Part shown: positions 9,618 to 16,893 of the stretch, piece after piece
Layout of the letters: each line of letters starts with the position of its first letter
How positions within the stretch are numbered: the stretch's first letter is position 1
Source of the DNA: Burkholderia pyrrocinia
GTDB taxonomy: Bacteria; Pseudomonadota; Gammaproteobacteria; Burkholderiales; Burkholderiaceae
DNA: 64,000 bases
NCBI RefSeq assembly: GCF_018417535.1
Contig: NZ_CP070978.1
Location: 3,162,001-3,226,000, forward strand
Direction: 5' to 3'
The notes under the pieces: model-generated
The model's database searches: none
Told to the model about the DNA's origin: nothing
Seen by the model: only the letters and a program-made list of their open reading frames with translations
Program-made: the position numbers and the translations under genes

Positions 9618-9857
9618 ATGCCGGTGATCACCGTTCGAAATTTGCCCGATGAAGTGCATCGCGCACTTCGGATTCGCGCGGCCCAGCACGGGCGCAGCAC
9701 CGAAGCCGAGGTACGTGACATTCTGGAACAGGCTGTCCTGCCAGGTGGGCGGCTCAAGCTGGGAACGTTGCTGGCGGAAATCGGGCGGGAGGCTGGGGGA
9801 GTCGATTTCGACGCTCGGCGCGACAAGACGTCAACCGATCCGATGAGCTTCGAATGA
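9618..9857 (+). CDS. fitA: FitA-like antitoxin
   Basis: 79-residue ribbon-helix-helix protein. The N-terminus MPVITVRNLPDEVHRALRIRAAQHGRSTEAEVR is the RHH DNA-binding fold of FitA/VapB antitoxins; the tail from about residue 45 (LPGGRLKLGTLLAEIG) would wrap the toxin. I prefer the ATG at 9618, with TGAGGCG upstream, to the earlier ATG at 9582, because homologues start at MxVITVRNLP. Its stop overlaps the toxin start in ATGA, the usual coupling of toxin-antitoxin pairs. Confidence 0.9.
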   Translation: MPVITVRNLPDEVHRALRIRAAQHGRSTEAEVRDILEQAVLPGGRLKLGTLLAEIGREAGGVDFDARRDKTSTDPMSFE

Positions 9858-10273
9858 TCCTTGTCGATACGAACGTCATTTCCGAACCGCTGCGACGCGA
9901 GCCGAGCGCGGCCGTGATCGAGTGGCTCGACGCCCAGAACATCGAGACACTATTTCTTGCCGCGATCAGTCTCGCGGAGATGCGATTCGGCGTGGCGATA
10001 TTGCCGGAAGGGCGAAGGCGCGAGTGGCTGCATCAAAGCATCGAACAGCGTGTCGTGCCGCTGTTTCGAGGCCGGATCCTGCCGTTCGACGACGCAGCGA
10101 GCAATGCGTACGCGAGCATTCGAGCGCGGGCCCGTGTCACTGGAAGCGCGATCGCGCCTGTCGATGGTTTTATCGCCGCCACGGCCGAGGCGAACGGCCT
10201 GATCGTGGCCACGCGCGACGTCGCACCGTTCGAGGCGATGGGGCTTCGCGTGATCGATCCGTGGGGGCGGTAG
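9854..10273 (+). CDS. fitB: FitB-like PIN-domain toxin (ribonuclease)
   Basis: 139-residue PIN-domain protein of the FitB/VapC group, expected to cleave RNA when free of the antitoxin. The acidic active site is visible: Asp5 (VDTN), Glu42 (SLAEMRFG), Asp104 (APVDGFIAATA) and Asp122 (VATRDVAPF). Length and spacing are normal for the family and nothing suggests inactivation. It overlaps the antitoxin by 4 bp. The pair is a short accessory insert between the piu operon and the carbamoyltransferase gene. Confidence 0.92.
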   Translation: MILVDTNVISEPLRREPSAAVIEWLDAQNIETLFLAAISLAEMRFGVAILPEGRRREWLHQSIEQRVVPLFRGRILPFDDAASNAYASIRARARVTGSAIAPVDGFIAATAEANGLIVATRDVAPFEAMGLRVIDPWGR

Positions 10274-10313
10274 AGCCCGGTTGCCGGCATCCATCACCTG
10301 CGCCGAAATTGAA

Positions 10314-10338
10314 AACGCGCCGTGTTATGCGGCGCGTT
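10314..10338 (-). terminator. Hairpin between fitB and the carbamoyltransferase gene
   Basis: AACGCGCC (10314-10321) pairs perfectly with GGCGCGTT (10331-10338) across a 9-nt loop. On the minus strand it is followed by TTCAATTT, so it fits a modest intrinsic terminator 67 nt after the carbamoyltransferase stop. The plus side has only TCT, so termination of fitB is less clear. Confidence 0.5.
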
Positions 10339-10404
10339 CTGCGTCAGGCATGCGCGCCCGGCCCGTGAAGCGATGGCGGGCGGGCGCGAGACCTCCGGTG
10401 CGGC

Positions 10405-11700
10405 TCAATCGACCCCGTGAAACACCGCATCCTCCGGCCCGAGGTATGCGGGCGGGCGCCACGTCGCGTCGCGCATCGAATGCTGGACGAGATTCTCGAC
10501 ACCGAGCAGCACCGCGAAGATCGCCATCCGCACCGGAATGCCGTTGTCGGTCTGGCGGAAGATCGCGAGGCGCGGGTCGCGGTTCAGGTCGACCGACAGG
10601 TCGTTCGCGCCGGGCCGGCTGTCGCGCGGCAGCGGGTGCATGATCAGCGTGTCGGGCTTGCAGACCGAGTCGACGAGCGCCTGGTTGATCTGGAAATCCG
10701 GCGTATAGCCTTCGAACGATTCGTCGGTGAAGCGCTCTTTCTGGATCCGCGTCGCGTAGACGACGTCCGCGCCGCGCAGCCCGGCCGCGAGGTCGGTCGT
10801 CTGCTCGATCACATGGCCGTTCGTCGAGATCTGGTCGATGATGTAGGCCGGCATCTCGAGCATCGGCGGCGACACGAGCGTGAACTTGAGCCCGCGGTAC
10901 AGCGCGAGCAGCTTGACGAGCGAGTGCACGGTGCGGCCGTACTTGAGATCGCCGACCAGCGCGATGTGCGCGCCGTCGACGATCTTGCCGAGCCTCGAGA
11001 ACTCGCGCTGGATCGTATAGAGATCGAGCAGCGCCTGGCTCGGGTGCTCGCCGGGGCCGTCGCCGCCGTTGATCACGGGCAGGTTGGTCGCACGCGCGAA
11101 CTCGGCCACCGAGCCTTTCTCCGGATGGCGGATCACGAGCGCGTCGACGTAGCCGGCCATCACGCGGCTCGTGTCGTAGATCGATTCGCCCTTGGCCATC
11201 GACGAGAACGTGAAGCCCGTCGTGTCGCACACCGAGCCGCCGAGCCGGCAGAACGCCGCGCCGAACGACACGCGCGTGCGCGTGCTGGCCTCGAAGAACA
11301 GGTTGCCGAGCACGGCGCCTTCCAGCACGCGCGAGATCTTGTGGCGCCGCGCGATCGGCTGCATCACGTCGGCCACGCGGAACAGCGCCTCGACCGATTC
11401 CCGCGAGAACTGGTCGACCGACAGCAACTGCGGCTTGCCTTCGAACAGGAACTGCTTTGCGAGCCCCTGATTATCTACGCTTTGCGTATAGGCCCCGCCT
11501 TCCGGTGCCGAACGCTCGACGATTTCCGAGACGAAGCGCTCGACGATCTCGGGCATCCCGCGCGATTCCTGCGAATCGTCGGGCAGCAGCCAGGTATCCA
11601 GCGCACGCCGGCTGACGCCGATGCGATTGGCGAACGCTTCGCGGGTCATGTTGAGGCGGCGCATCGCGTCGCGGAGGAAGGCTTGTTGCGGAACGGTCAT
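10405..11700 (-). CDS. Aspartate carbamoyltransferase with N-terminal HTH domain
   Basis: 431-residue protein. Residues 1-50 look like a Cro/XRE helix-turn-helix (LNMTREAFANRIGVSRRALDTW). From about residue 75 it is an aspartate carbamoyltransferase: carbamoyl-phosphate loop FEASTRTRVSFG, HPSQALLDLYTI and the HPLPRDSRPG loop are all present, so catalysis of carbamoyl phosphate + aspartate to carbamoyl-aspartate (pyrimidine synthesis) is plausible. Standard bacterial PyrB is about 310 residues, so the extra 75-100 residues are the HTH plus a linker. AGGAG lies 7 nt before the ATG. Burkholderia normally carries a separate housekeeping pyrB, so this may be a paralogue; that is inference. Palindromes at 11719 and 11473 suggest autoregulation. 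Confidence 0.9.
   Translation of the reverse strand: MTVPQQAFLRDAMRRLNMTREAFANRIGVSRRALDTWLLPDDSQESRGMPEIVERFVSEIVERSAPEGGAYTQSVDNQGLAKQFLFEGKPQLLSVDQFSRESVEALFRVADVMQPIARRHKISRVLEGAVLGNLFFEASTRTRVSFGAAFCRLGGSVCDTTGFTFSSMAKGESIYDTSRVMAGYVDALVIRHPEKGSVAEFARATNLPVINGGDGPGEHPSQALLDLYTIQREFSRLGKIVDGAHIALVGDLKYGRTVHSLVKLLALYRGLKFTLVSPPMLEMPAYIIDQISTNGHVIEQTTDLAAGLRGADVVYATRIQKERFTDESFEGYTPDFQINQALVDSVCKPDTLIMHPLPRDSRPGANDLSVDLNRDPRLAIFRQTDNGIPVRMAIFAVLLGVENLVQHSMRDATWRPPAYLGPEDAVFHGVD
11473..11493. promoter_or_regulatory. Second copy of the TACGC-N3-GCGTA palindrome, intragenic
   Basis: Inside the carbamoyltransferase gene, in the codons linking the HTH to the enzyme, the plus strand reads TATCTACGC, TTT, GCGTATAGG. 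The core TACGC-N3-GCGTA is identical in arms and spacing to the promoter palindrome, centre to centre 247 bp away. It may be an auxiliary operator permitting a repression loop. Confidence 0.4.
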
Positions 11701-11718
11701 CGGCGGCTCCTGACGGAA

Positions 11719-11739
11719 AATATACGCGGTGCGTATATT
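11719..11739. promoter_or_regulatory. Perfect palindrome at the carbamoyltransferase promoter
   Basis: AATATACGC (11719-11727), GGT, GCGTATATT (11731-11739) is a perfect 9-bp inverted repeat centred 29 bp before the start codon, directly before the ribosome site. Its AT-rich arms could include the -10 element, so a bound dimer would block transcription. The HTH on the encoded enzyme is the natural candidate ligand. Confidence 0.6.
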
Positions 11740-11839
11740 AGTTCCTGGCGCAGTGAAGTCAAGGAAAATCTGCGCGACCGGACTGTGCGGCGCGCATCAC
11801 ACTCGACGGGTTCGTACTGGCGCTCGGCGAACGTCTCCG

Positions 11840-11845
11840 TATAAT
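11840..11845 (+). promoter_or_regulatory. -10 element of the entericidin gene
   Basis: TATAAT, preceded by CTCCG, lies about 90 nt before the entericidin ATG. No good -35 hexamer is seen 16-18 nt upstream. Entericidin B of E. coli is sigma-S dependent, and a strong -10 with a poor -35 would fit that, but the sigma factor is inferred. Confidence 0.5.
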
Positions 11846-11858
11846 CTGGTCAGGCCCC

Positions 11859-11880
11859 GTGCCCTGCATCGGCAGGGCAC
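11859..11880 (+). other. Perfect hairpin in the entericidin leader
   Basis: GTGCCCTGC (11859-11867), loop ATCG, GCAGGGCAC (11872-11880) makes a perfect 9-bp stem with a tetraloop. It lies just after the expected transcription start and 53 nt before the ATG. No T-run follows, so it is not an ordinary terminator; mRNA stabilisation or attenuation is possible. Confidence 0.5.
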
Positions 11881-11933
11881 CATGCCGCAAACGATTCGCC
11901 CGGTCGGGCTTGTTGATTCGAAGGAGAATGAGA

Positions 11934-12068
11934 ATGACGCGTACGATTGCTGCAATGTTGCTGGTGGTGACCGCCGCGCTCGCCGGTTGCAATACGGTCG
12001 CCGGCATGGGCCAGGACATTTCGAAGGGCGGCCAGGCGATCAGCGATACGGCTGAAAAGGCCAAGTAA
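11934..12068 (+). CDS. ecnB: Entericidin A/B family lipoprotein
   Basis: 44-residue small lipoprotein. The N-terminal hydrophobic segment MTRTIAAMLLVVTAALAGC ends in the lipobox LAGC, after which the mature peptide NTVAGMGQDISKGGQAISDTAEKAK carries the conserved entericidin GxGxDIxxxGxAIxxxA pattern. AAGGAG sits 7 nt before the ATG at 11934, which makes this start better than the in-frame ATG two codons earlier. Entericidins are small envelope peptides, the A/B pair being described as antidote/toxin in E. coli; only one copy is present here. A strong terminator follows. Confidence 0.92.
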   Translation: MTRTIAAMLLVVTAALAGCNTVAGMGQDISKGGQAISDTAEKAK

Positions 12069-12091
12069 GCCGACCGGTTTCGGAATGCAGA

Positions 12092-12139
12092 AGGCGCCGG
12101 GCCGTTCCGCGATTGCGGGGCGGCCCGGCGCCTTTTTTT
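12092..12139 (+). terminator. Strong intrinsic terminator after entericidin gene
   Basis: AGGCGCCGGGCCG (12092-12104) pairs perfectly with CGGCCCGGCGCCT (12121-12133), followed by a run of seven T. It ends the entericidin transcript 24 nt after the stop codon. On the minus strand the A-rich side gives no T-run, so it acts mainly in the plus direction. Confidence 0.92.
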
Positions 12140-12167
12140 GGACGGCGTGGCGTTGACGCCGGTGGCG

Positions 12168-12740
12168 TCAGGCGTGTTCCACGAACGCGTAGCGGCCTTC
12201 GACCTTGCGCGGCGTGAACCAGCCGTAGTCGGGGAACATCCGGTTGCGCACGAACCACACGTAGCCCACCAGCACCAGCGTGACCGCGAGGCTCGGCAGC
12301 GCAGTCGACGGATCGCGTCCGAGCTCGGCGATGGTCTTCGGCAACTGCAGCAGCGACAGCAGGATGAACGCGTGGTACGCGCCGACGCGATGAGTCGCGA
12401 AGCCCCAGATGAACAGCAGCGACAGCGGCACGGTCAGCGCGAGGAACACCACGACGAGGCCGTTGCCGAGCGCGCCCGACGCGCCAAGGTCGCCGGCGGC
12501 GGCGGAGAAGTAATACGCGAGCATGAGGCTGATCGCCAGTTGGAGGGTGCCGAGCGCGATCAGGATCCAGGTGTGCACCTTGTTCTTGCGACAGCGTTCC
12601 GGATCGGGGCGCGACGCGATCAGGCCTGCGATCACGTGATCCTTGAGCCCTTGCCCGGACAGCTCGGCCAGCACGTCGGCTTTCCTCGTTCCCGCGGACA
12701 GCAGCACCGCGATTCTTGTTTTGGCTTCCTTCCTGTTCAT
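12168..12740 (-). CDS. Four-helix integral membrane protein, unknown function
   Basis: 190-residue protein starting MNRKEAKTRIAVLLSAG. Residues 1-55 are soluble and charged. Four hydrophobic segments follow: VHTWILIALGTLQLAISLMLAYYF, NGLVVVFLALTVPLSLLFIWGF, AYHAFILLSLLQL and LPSLAVTLVLVGYVWFV. The C-terminus (RNRMFPDYGWFTPRKVEGRYAFV) is soluble. A longer start at 12839 would add 33 arginine-rich residues and is unlikely. I do not recognise a family and no neighbour suggests a role. Confidence 0.75.
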   Translation of the reverse strand: MNRKEAKTRIAVLLSAGTRKADVLAELSGQGLKDHVIAGLIASRPDPERCRKNKVHTWILIALGTLQLAISLMLAYYFSAAAGDLGASGALGNGLVVVFLALTVPLSLLFIWGFATHRVGAYHAFILLSLLQLPKTIAELGRDPSTALPSLAVTLVLVGYVWFVRNRMFPDYGWFTPRKVEGRYAFVEHA

Positions 12741-12939
12741 TGCGTGGCGGATTGTTGTTGGACGGTTGTCAAAGGTTCCGGCCACGCGAATATTGCATCT
12801 TGCGCGGTGGCGTGCAACGGTTTTGCGGCGCGCGGACACATTCCTACAGCCGCCGGCGGCGTCGCGCGAACGCGGGAATCGCCGGCTATGTGGCGGGAAC
12901 AGGCGGCCTGCGTTTCTTCAACAACGCGATGAGCGCGAA

Positions 12940-13908
12940 TCAGTCGGCGGCGGTTTGCGCCGACGGCGCGGAACCGGCCGGCTGTACCGGTTTCGCCGGC
13001 TGCGCATCGCGTGCGCGAGCGGGCGGTGCGCGCCGCCGCGTCGCGCCGACGAGCATGCCCGCGACGACGAGCGCGATGCCGGCGACACGCGTGCCGGTCA
13101 GCGTCTCGCCGAACAGTGCGATCGCGAACAGCACGGCCGAGACCGGCGCGACCGCCGTGAACAGCGCGGCCTCGGTGCCGCTCGTGCGCGCGGAGCCCGC
13201 ATACCAGCACAGGTAGCCGAGCACGGTCGGCACCAGTGCGTAGTAGGCGATCGCCGACACGGCGCCAGCGGTCCAGCCGTTTGCCACCGCGCACCACTCG
13301 AACGCGGCCGGCACGAGGGCGAGCACGAAGCCGAGGCCCGACATCGCGGTGGACAGCGCGAGCGGCGGAAACGGTGCGGCAAGCCGCCGGTTGAGCAGGA
13401 TGAAGACGGCTTCGCATGCGACGGCAGCCAGCACCAGCGCATCGCCGGCCAGCGTCTGGAGCGACGGCATCGTCTGGCCCGGCGCGAACGTGACGAACAG
13501 CACGCCGGCCGTGGCGAGCGCGGCGGCCACCCAGTCGCGCGGCGTCTGCCGCTCGCGCAGCACGACGGCCGCGATCAGCGTCGACATCGCCGGCAGCGTG
13601 CCCAGCATTACGCCCGCATCGAGCGGCGACGACAGCTTCGTGCCGCTGATCAGCAGCACCGTATAGCCGACGCCGCCCGCCGCGGCTTGGATGACGAGCA
13701 GCACGGCGTCGCGCGTGGAGATGCGCGGCCAGCGCATTCGCTGCGCACGCATCAGCGCGAACAGCAGCGGTGTCGCGATCAGGAAGCGCAGCGCCGTGGC
13801 CGCGAACGGCGGCAGGCCGCCGGCCGCGAGACGGCTCGCGATGACGGTGCTGCCGACGCCCGCCATCGCGGCGGCGAGGTAGAGATAGCCAATCAGTCGT
13901 GTCTTCAT
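12940..13908 (-). CDS. EamA/DMT-family transporter
   Basis: About 322 residues with ten hydrophobic helices in two homologous halves (EamA domains near 5-135 and 150-285), typical of drug/metabolite exporters. The first helix reads LIGYLYLAAAMAGVGSTVIASRL. The C-terminal tail (RRRAPPARARDAQPAKPVQPAGS) is polar and alanine/proline-rich. Substrates of DMT proteins cannot be predicted from sequence. It lies 273 bp downstream of the AraC regulator on the same strand, separated by the hexamer repeat, so the regulator may control it. The start could equally be the ATG at 13917. Confidence 0.88.
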   Translation of the reverse strand: MKTRLIGYLYLAAAMAGVGSTVIASRLAAGGLPPFAATALRFLIATPLLFALMRAQRMRWPRISTRDAVLLVIQAAAGGVGYTVLLISGTKLSSPLDAGVMLGTLPAMSTLIAAVVLRERQTPRDWVAAALATAGVLFVTFAPGQTMPSLQTLAGDALVLAAVACEAVFILLNRRLAAPFPPLALSTAMSGLGFVLALVPAAFEWCAVANGWTAGAVSAIAYYALVPTVLGYLCWYAGSARTSGTEAALFTAVAPVSAVLFAIALFGETLTGTRVAGIALVVAGMLVGATRRRAPPARARDAQPAKPVQPAGSAPSAQTAAD

Positions 13909-14016
13909 GCGCCGCATCGTCGCGTACGGCGGCGGTGTGCGTCTTGAACGAAATTGCAGCGGGCGCGAGGGCGCGGCGAGTGCGGTGCGCGGGGCTTCGC
14001 GTGCCTGCGACGGCGG

Positions 14017-14136
14017 CAGCCGCAGCCGCAGCCGCAGCCGCAGTCGCAGTCGCAGTCGCAGTCGCAGTCGCAGTCGCGGTCGCAGTCGCAGTCGCAGCCG
14101 CAGCCGCAGTCGCAGCCGCAGCCGCAGCGCCAGTCG
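14017..14136. repeat. Tandem hexanucleotide repeat, 20 units
   Basis: Twenty consecutive 6-bp units of CAGCCG or CAGTCG, with single variants CGGTCG and CAGCGC. The order is four CAGCCG, six CAGTCG, CGGTCG, two CAGTCG, then a mixed tail. It fills the gap between the AraC regulator (stop at 14191) and the EamA transporter (start at 13908), both on the minus strand. The two alternating unit types look like independent expansions. Being a multiple of three, it would keep any reading frame open, which explains spurious open frames across it. It is a good candidate for strain-to-strain length variation. Confidence 0.95.
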
Positions 14137-14190
14137 CCGCTGTCGACGCGGGAATCGCCTTCGATGGCGTTGCGCGGGGCGACGGCGGCG

Positions 14191-14985
14191 TCAACCGGCC
14201 TGCGTGAACCGCCCCGGCGTGATCCCGAACTGGCGCGCGAATGCGCGCGTCAGGTGGCTCTGATCGGCGAAACCGGCTTCGGCCGCGGCATCTGCGATCG
14301 GCAGGCCGCTGGCGAGCAACGCACGCGCCAGCCGCGCGCGCGACTGGATCAGGTAGGCGTGGGGTGTGATGCCGAGTTCGCGCGCAAACCCGCGCAACAA
14401 CTGGAAGCGGCTCACGCCGCTCAGGCCGGCCAGTTCGGCGAGCGAAACGCGGGCGGCCGGCGCCGCGTCGAGCCGTTCTCGGGCGACACGGATCGCCGGC
14501 GCGACGCCGGCCGCCGGCAGCGTGCGGTTCGCGTGCCGGGCGAGCAACCCGGCGACGAGCATCACGAGCGCCTCGTCGCGGGCGAGCGGCTGGGTTTCCC
14601 CGGCGACGATGCGCGCATGCAACCGGCCGACGGCGGCCGTGAGCCGCGCATCGCGCACCGCCGGATGCGCAAGCTCGACGCCGCCGAGGCCTTCTTCCGC
14701 CGCGACGCCCGCAACCAGCGCGGGCGCGAGGTACAGCATCCGCCAGCGCCGGCCCGTGCCGGCATCGATCGGCGAGCCGTCGTGCATTTCGCCCGGGTTG
14801 ACCATGATCGCGTCGCCGGCCAGCGCGTCGACCTGCCCGCGGCCGCTCCACGAGCGGTGCGCACCGCTGACGATCACACCGACTCCGAATTCGTCATGCG
14901 AGTGGCGCGGAAACGCGCGGTCGGATTCGAGGCTGATCGCCTCGATGCCTTCGGCAGTCCGTCGGTAGTGGGTGACGCGGTGCAT
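14191..14985 (-). CDS. AraC-family transcriptional regulator
   Basis: 264 residues. The N-terminal cupin sensor (about 1-150) carries HSHDEFGVGVIVSG and GDAIMVNPGEMHDG, the AraC_binding pattern. The C-terminal double HTH covers about 165-260 (VSLAELAGLSGVSRFQLLRGFARELGITPHAYL; IADAAAEAGFADQSHLTRAFARQFGITPGRF). The ATG at 14983-14985 has GGAG 6 nt upstream; a longer start at 15057 lacks one. It diverges from the MoaF-SDR pair and lies upstream of the EamA gene. Either could be its target. LysE-type exporters are often controlled by this subgroup, which favours the transporter. Confidence 0.9.
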   Translation of the reverse strand: MHRVTHYRRTAEGIEAISLESDRAFPRHSHDEFGVGVIVSGAHRSWSGRGQVDALAGDAIMVNPGEMHDGSPIDAGTGRRWRMLYLAPALVAGVAAEEGLGGVELAHPAVRDARLTAAVGRLHARIVAGETQPLARDEALVMLVAGLLARHANRTLPAAGVAPAIRVARERLDAAPAARVSLAELAGLSGVSRFQLLRGFARELGITPHAYLIQSRARLARALLASGLPIADAAAEAGFADQSHLTRAFARQFGITPGRFTQAG

Positions 14986-15155
14986 GTGCGCTCCTCGCGC
15001 CGGGTGCGGCGCGGATGACGTGAACTTTAGCGCGTTCCGGCGCCGCGCGCCCTTCATCCTTTTGGCCGATACCGCGCGGCGCGCGCAGCCCGCACCATGT
15101 GCACGTCAGCAGCGTACACGGCCCGCCGGGCCTGAAGCTGCGCGGGAGACGGCAG

Positions 15156-15989
15156 GTGGAACGACAGGATCCGGTATTCATTCAGGTTGGCGCGCTCGCG
15201 GACGGCTTCGCGCCGGAAGCGAACATCCTCGCGCCCGTCGACGCGCTCGCCGGGCGTACGCTGGCGCTTGGCGATGCATCGGGCGCGTGGCGCGTCTATA
15301 CGTTCGAGCCGGGTGCGCTGCAGTGGCGCGATGCGGCGACCGACACGGGCGGCCGCGAGCCGTGCCGCGTAACGCGGCTGCGCGACGGGCTGTACTTCGT
15401 CGACCATATCGACACGGCCGCCCGCGCGACGTCGGTCAGTCTCGTGATCGATCTCGACCACGGCGTATGGACGTCTGTCGTCGGCGCGCTGCCGACCGAA
15501 GCCGACACGCGCATCGACGCGTTCACGCGCGTCGCGCGCGGGCTGCCACTGACGGCCGTCGACGCGACGTTCCGGCACGGCACGCTCGGTGGTCACGCAC
15601 AGCCGGGGCCGCTGCACGGGCCGACGCGCGAACTGATCGGCAAGCGGACGATGTATCGCTACAGCCCGACCGAATGCTACGAGCACATCTACCTGAACGA
15701 GAACTTCTACGCGTGGCAGTGCCTGCAGGGCGTCGAAGGCGGGCTGGCCGACGTCGACCGCTGCCATTACTTCAGGATCGCCGACGAACTGTATCTGTTC
15801 GTGTGGCGCGAAAAGGTGGTGCCGACGCTCGGCGTCGTGCTGATCGACCTCGCGCAGCGCAAGACCGACGGCAAGATCTTCGGTTACCAGGGTGGCGATT
15901 TCGGCACGCTGTCGAATTTCCCGATCGGCGCCCATGCGCAGGTGCTGAACGAAACCGTGCATCCGCTCGGCGGCGAGGCGCAGCGATGA
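15156..15989 (+). CDS. MoaF-family protein
   Basis: About 277 residues from a GTG at 15156, chosen because GGGAGA lies 7 nt upstream and the protein then begins ERQDPVFIQVGALADGFAPEANILAPVDALAG, the usual MoaF N-terminus. An upstream ATG at 15099 would add 19 basic residues. Two lipocalin-like halves are expected: MoaF_N (about 10-120) and MoaF_C (ELIGKRTMYRYSPTECYEHIYLNENFYAWQC, about 170-275). MoaF was first linked to molybdenum cofactor and monoamine regulation in Klebsiella; its biochemical role is unclear. The stop overlaps the next SDR gene by 4 bp, so the two are co-translated. Confidence 0.82.
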   Translation: MERQDPVFIQVGALADGFAPEANILAPVDALAGRTLALGDASGAWRVYTFEPGALQWRDAATDTGGREPCRVTRLRDGLYFVDHIDTAARATSVSLVIDLDHGVWTSVVGALPTEADTRIDAFTRVARGLPLTAVDATFRHGTLGGHAQPGPLHGPTRELIGKRTMYRYSPTECYEHIYLNENFYAWQCLQGVEGGLADVDRCHYFRIADELYLFVWREKVVPTLGVVLIDLAQRKTDGKIFGYQGGDFGTLSNFPIGAHAQVLNETVHPLGGEAQR

Positions 15990-16795
15990 ATGCCGTGCCG
16001 GGCAGCGGCCGCCTGCGTGCGGATTTCAGCGGGCGCGTCGTGCTCGTCACGGGCGCCGCGCAAGGGATCGGCGCGGCGATCGCGCGCCGTTTCGCGGAAT
16101 CCGACGCGTTCGTCGCGCTCGCCGACCTGAACGGCGAGGCCGCCGCCGCGCAGGCCGATGCGCTTGCCGGTGCGGGCGGCGATGCGCGCGCGTATCGGGT
16201 GGATGCCGCCAGCCGCGACGAACTGCGCGCGCTGGTCGCGGCGGTCGAGCGCGACGGCGGCCGGCTCGATGTCGTCGTCCACAACGCCGCGTATTTTCCG
16301 CTGACGCCGTTTGCGCAGATCGACGAACCGATGCTCGAGCGAACGCTGTCGGTCAACCTGTCGGCGCTGTTCTGGCTCGCGCAGGCCGCGTTGCCGGCAT
16401 TCGAGCGCGCGGGGGCGGGCCGGCTGCTCGTCACGTCGTCGGTGACGGGGCCGCGCGTCGTCTATCCGGGGCTCGCGCATTACGCGGCGTCGAAGGCCGG
16501 CGTGAACGGCTTCATTCGCGCGGCGGCGCTGGAGCTCGCGCGCCGCAACGTGACGGTCAACGGTGTCGAGCCGGGGATGATTCGCACGCCGGCGGCCGAC
16601 AATCTCGGCGACGCGTCGGTCGCGGCGCAGATTGCGCGCGATATTCCGCTCGCGCGGATGGGCGAGCCGGAGGACATCGCGAACGCGATGCTGTTTCTCG
16701 CATCGGCCGACGCTGCGTACATCACGGGGCAGACGATCGTCGTCGATGGCGGCGCGACCTTGCCGGAGAGCGGCGCGGTGCTGGGAGACGCGTAA
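15986..16795 (+). CDS. Classical short-chain dehydrogenase
   Basis: 269-residue SDR. The cofactor motif TGAAQGIG lies near residue 22, NAAYF near 96, the catalytic serine in LLVTSSVTG and Tyr/Lys in HYAASKAG near 164-168. The C-terminus has the family signature ITGQTIVVDGGATL. Substrate unknown. The ATG overlaps the MoaF stop (ATGA). MoaF genes elsewhere are commonly next to SDR genes, suggesting that the pair acts on one compound. Confidence 0.9.
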   Translation: MNAVPGSGRLRADFSGRVVLVTGAAQGIGAAIARRFAESDAFVALADLNGEAAAAQADALAGAGGDARAYRVDAASRDELRALVAAVERDGGRLDVVVHNAAYFPLTPFAQIDEPMLERTLSVNLSALFWLAQAALPAFERAGAGRLLVTSSVTGPRVVYPGLAHYAASKAGVNGFIRAAALELARRNVTVNGVEPGMIRTPAADNLGDASVAAQIARDIPLARMGEPEDIANAMLFLASADAAYITGQTIVVDGGATLPESGAVLGDA

Positions 16796-16893
16796 CGTCG
16801 GCGTCGAACCGGCGTCAGATGTGGCCGCGGCGCGATCGCGGCCGGCAGGTTCCCGCGGCGGCGCTGTCGCCGGCCCGCCGCAGATCGCCGCGA

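Noticed and set aside
10281..10643. Plus-strand arginine-rich open frame after fitB
   Set aside because: Overlaps the 3' end of the carbamoyltransferase gene antisense and shows no ribosome site or motif.
14017..14136. CRISPR array
   Set aside because: Units are 6 bp and contiguous with no spacers. The same holds for the 9-bp repeat at 42530-42650.
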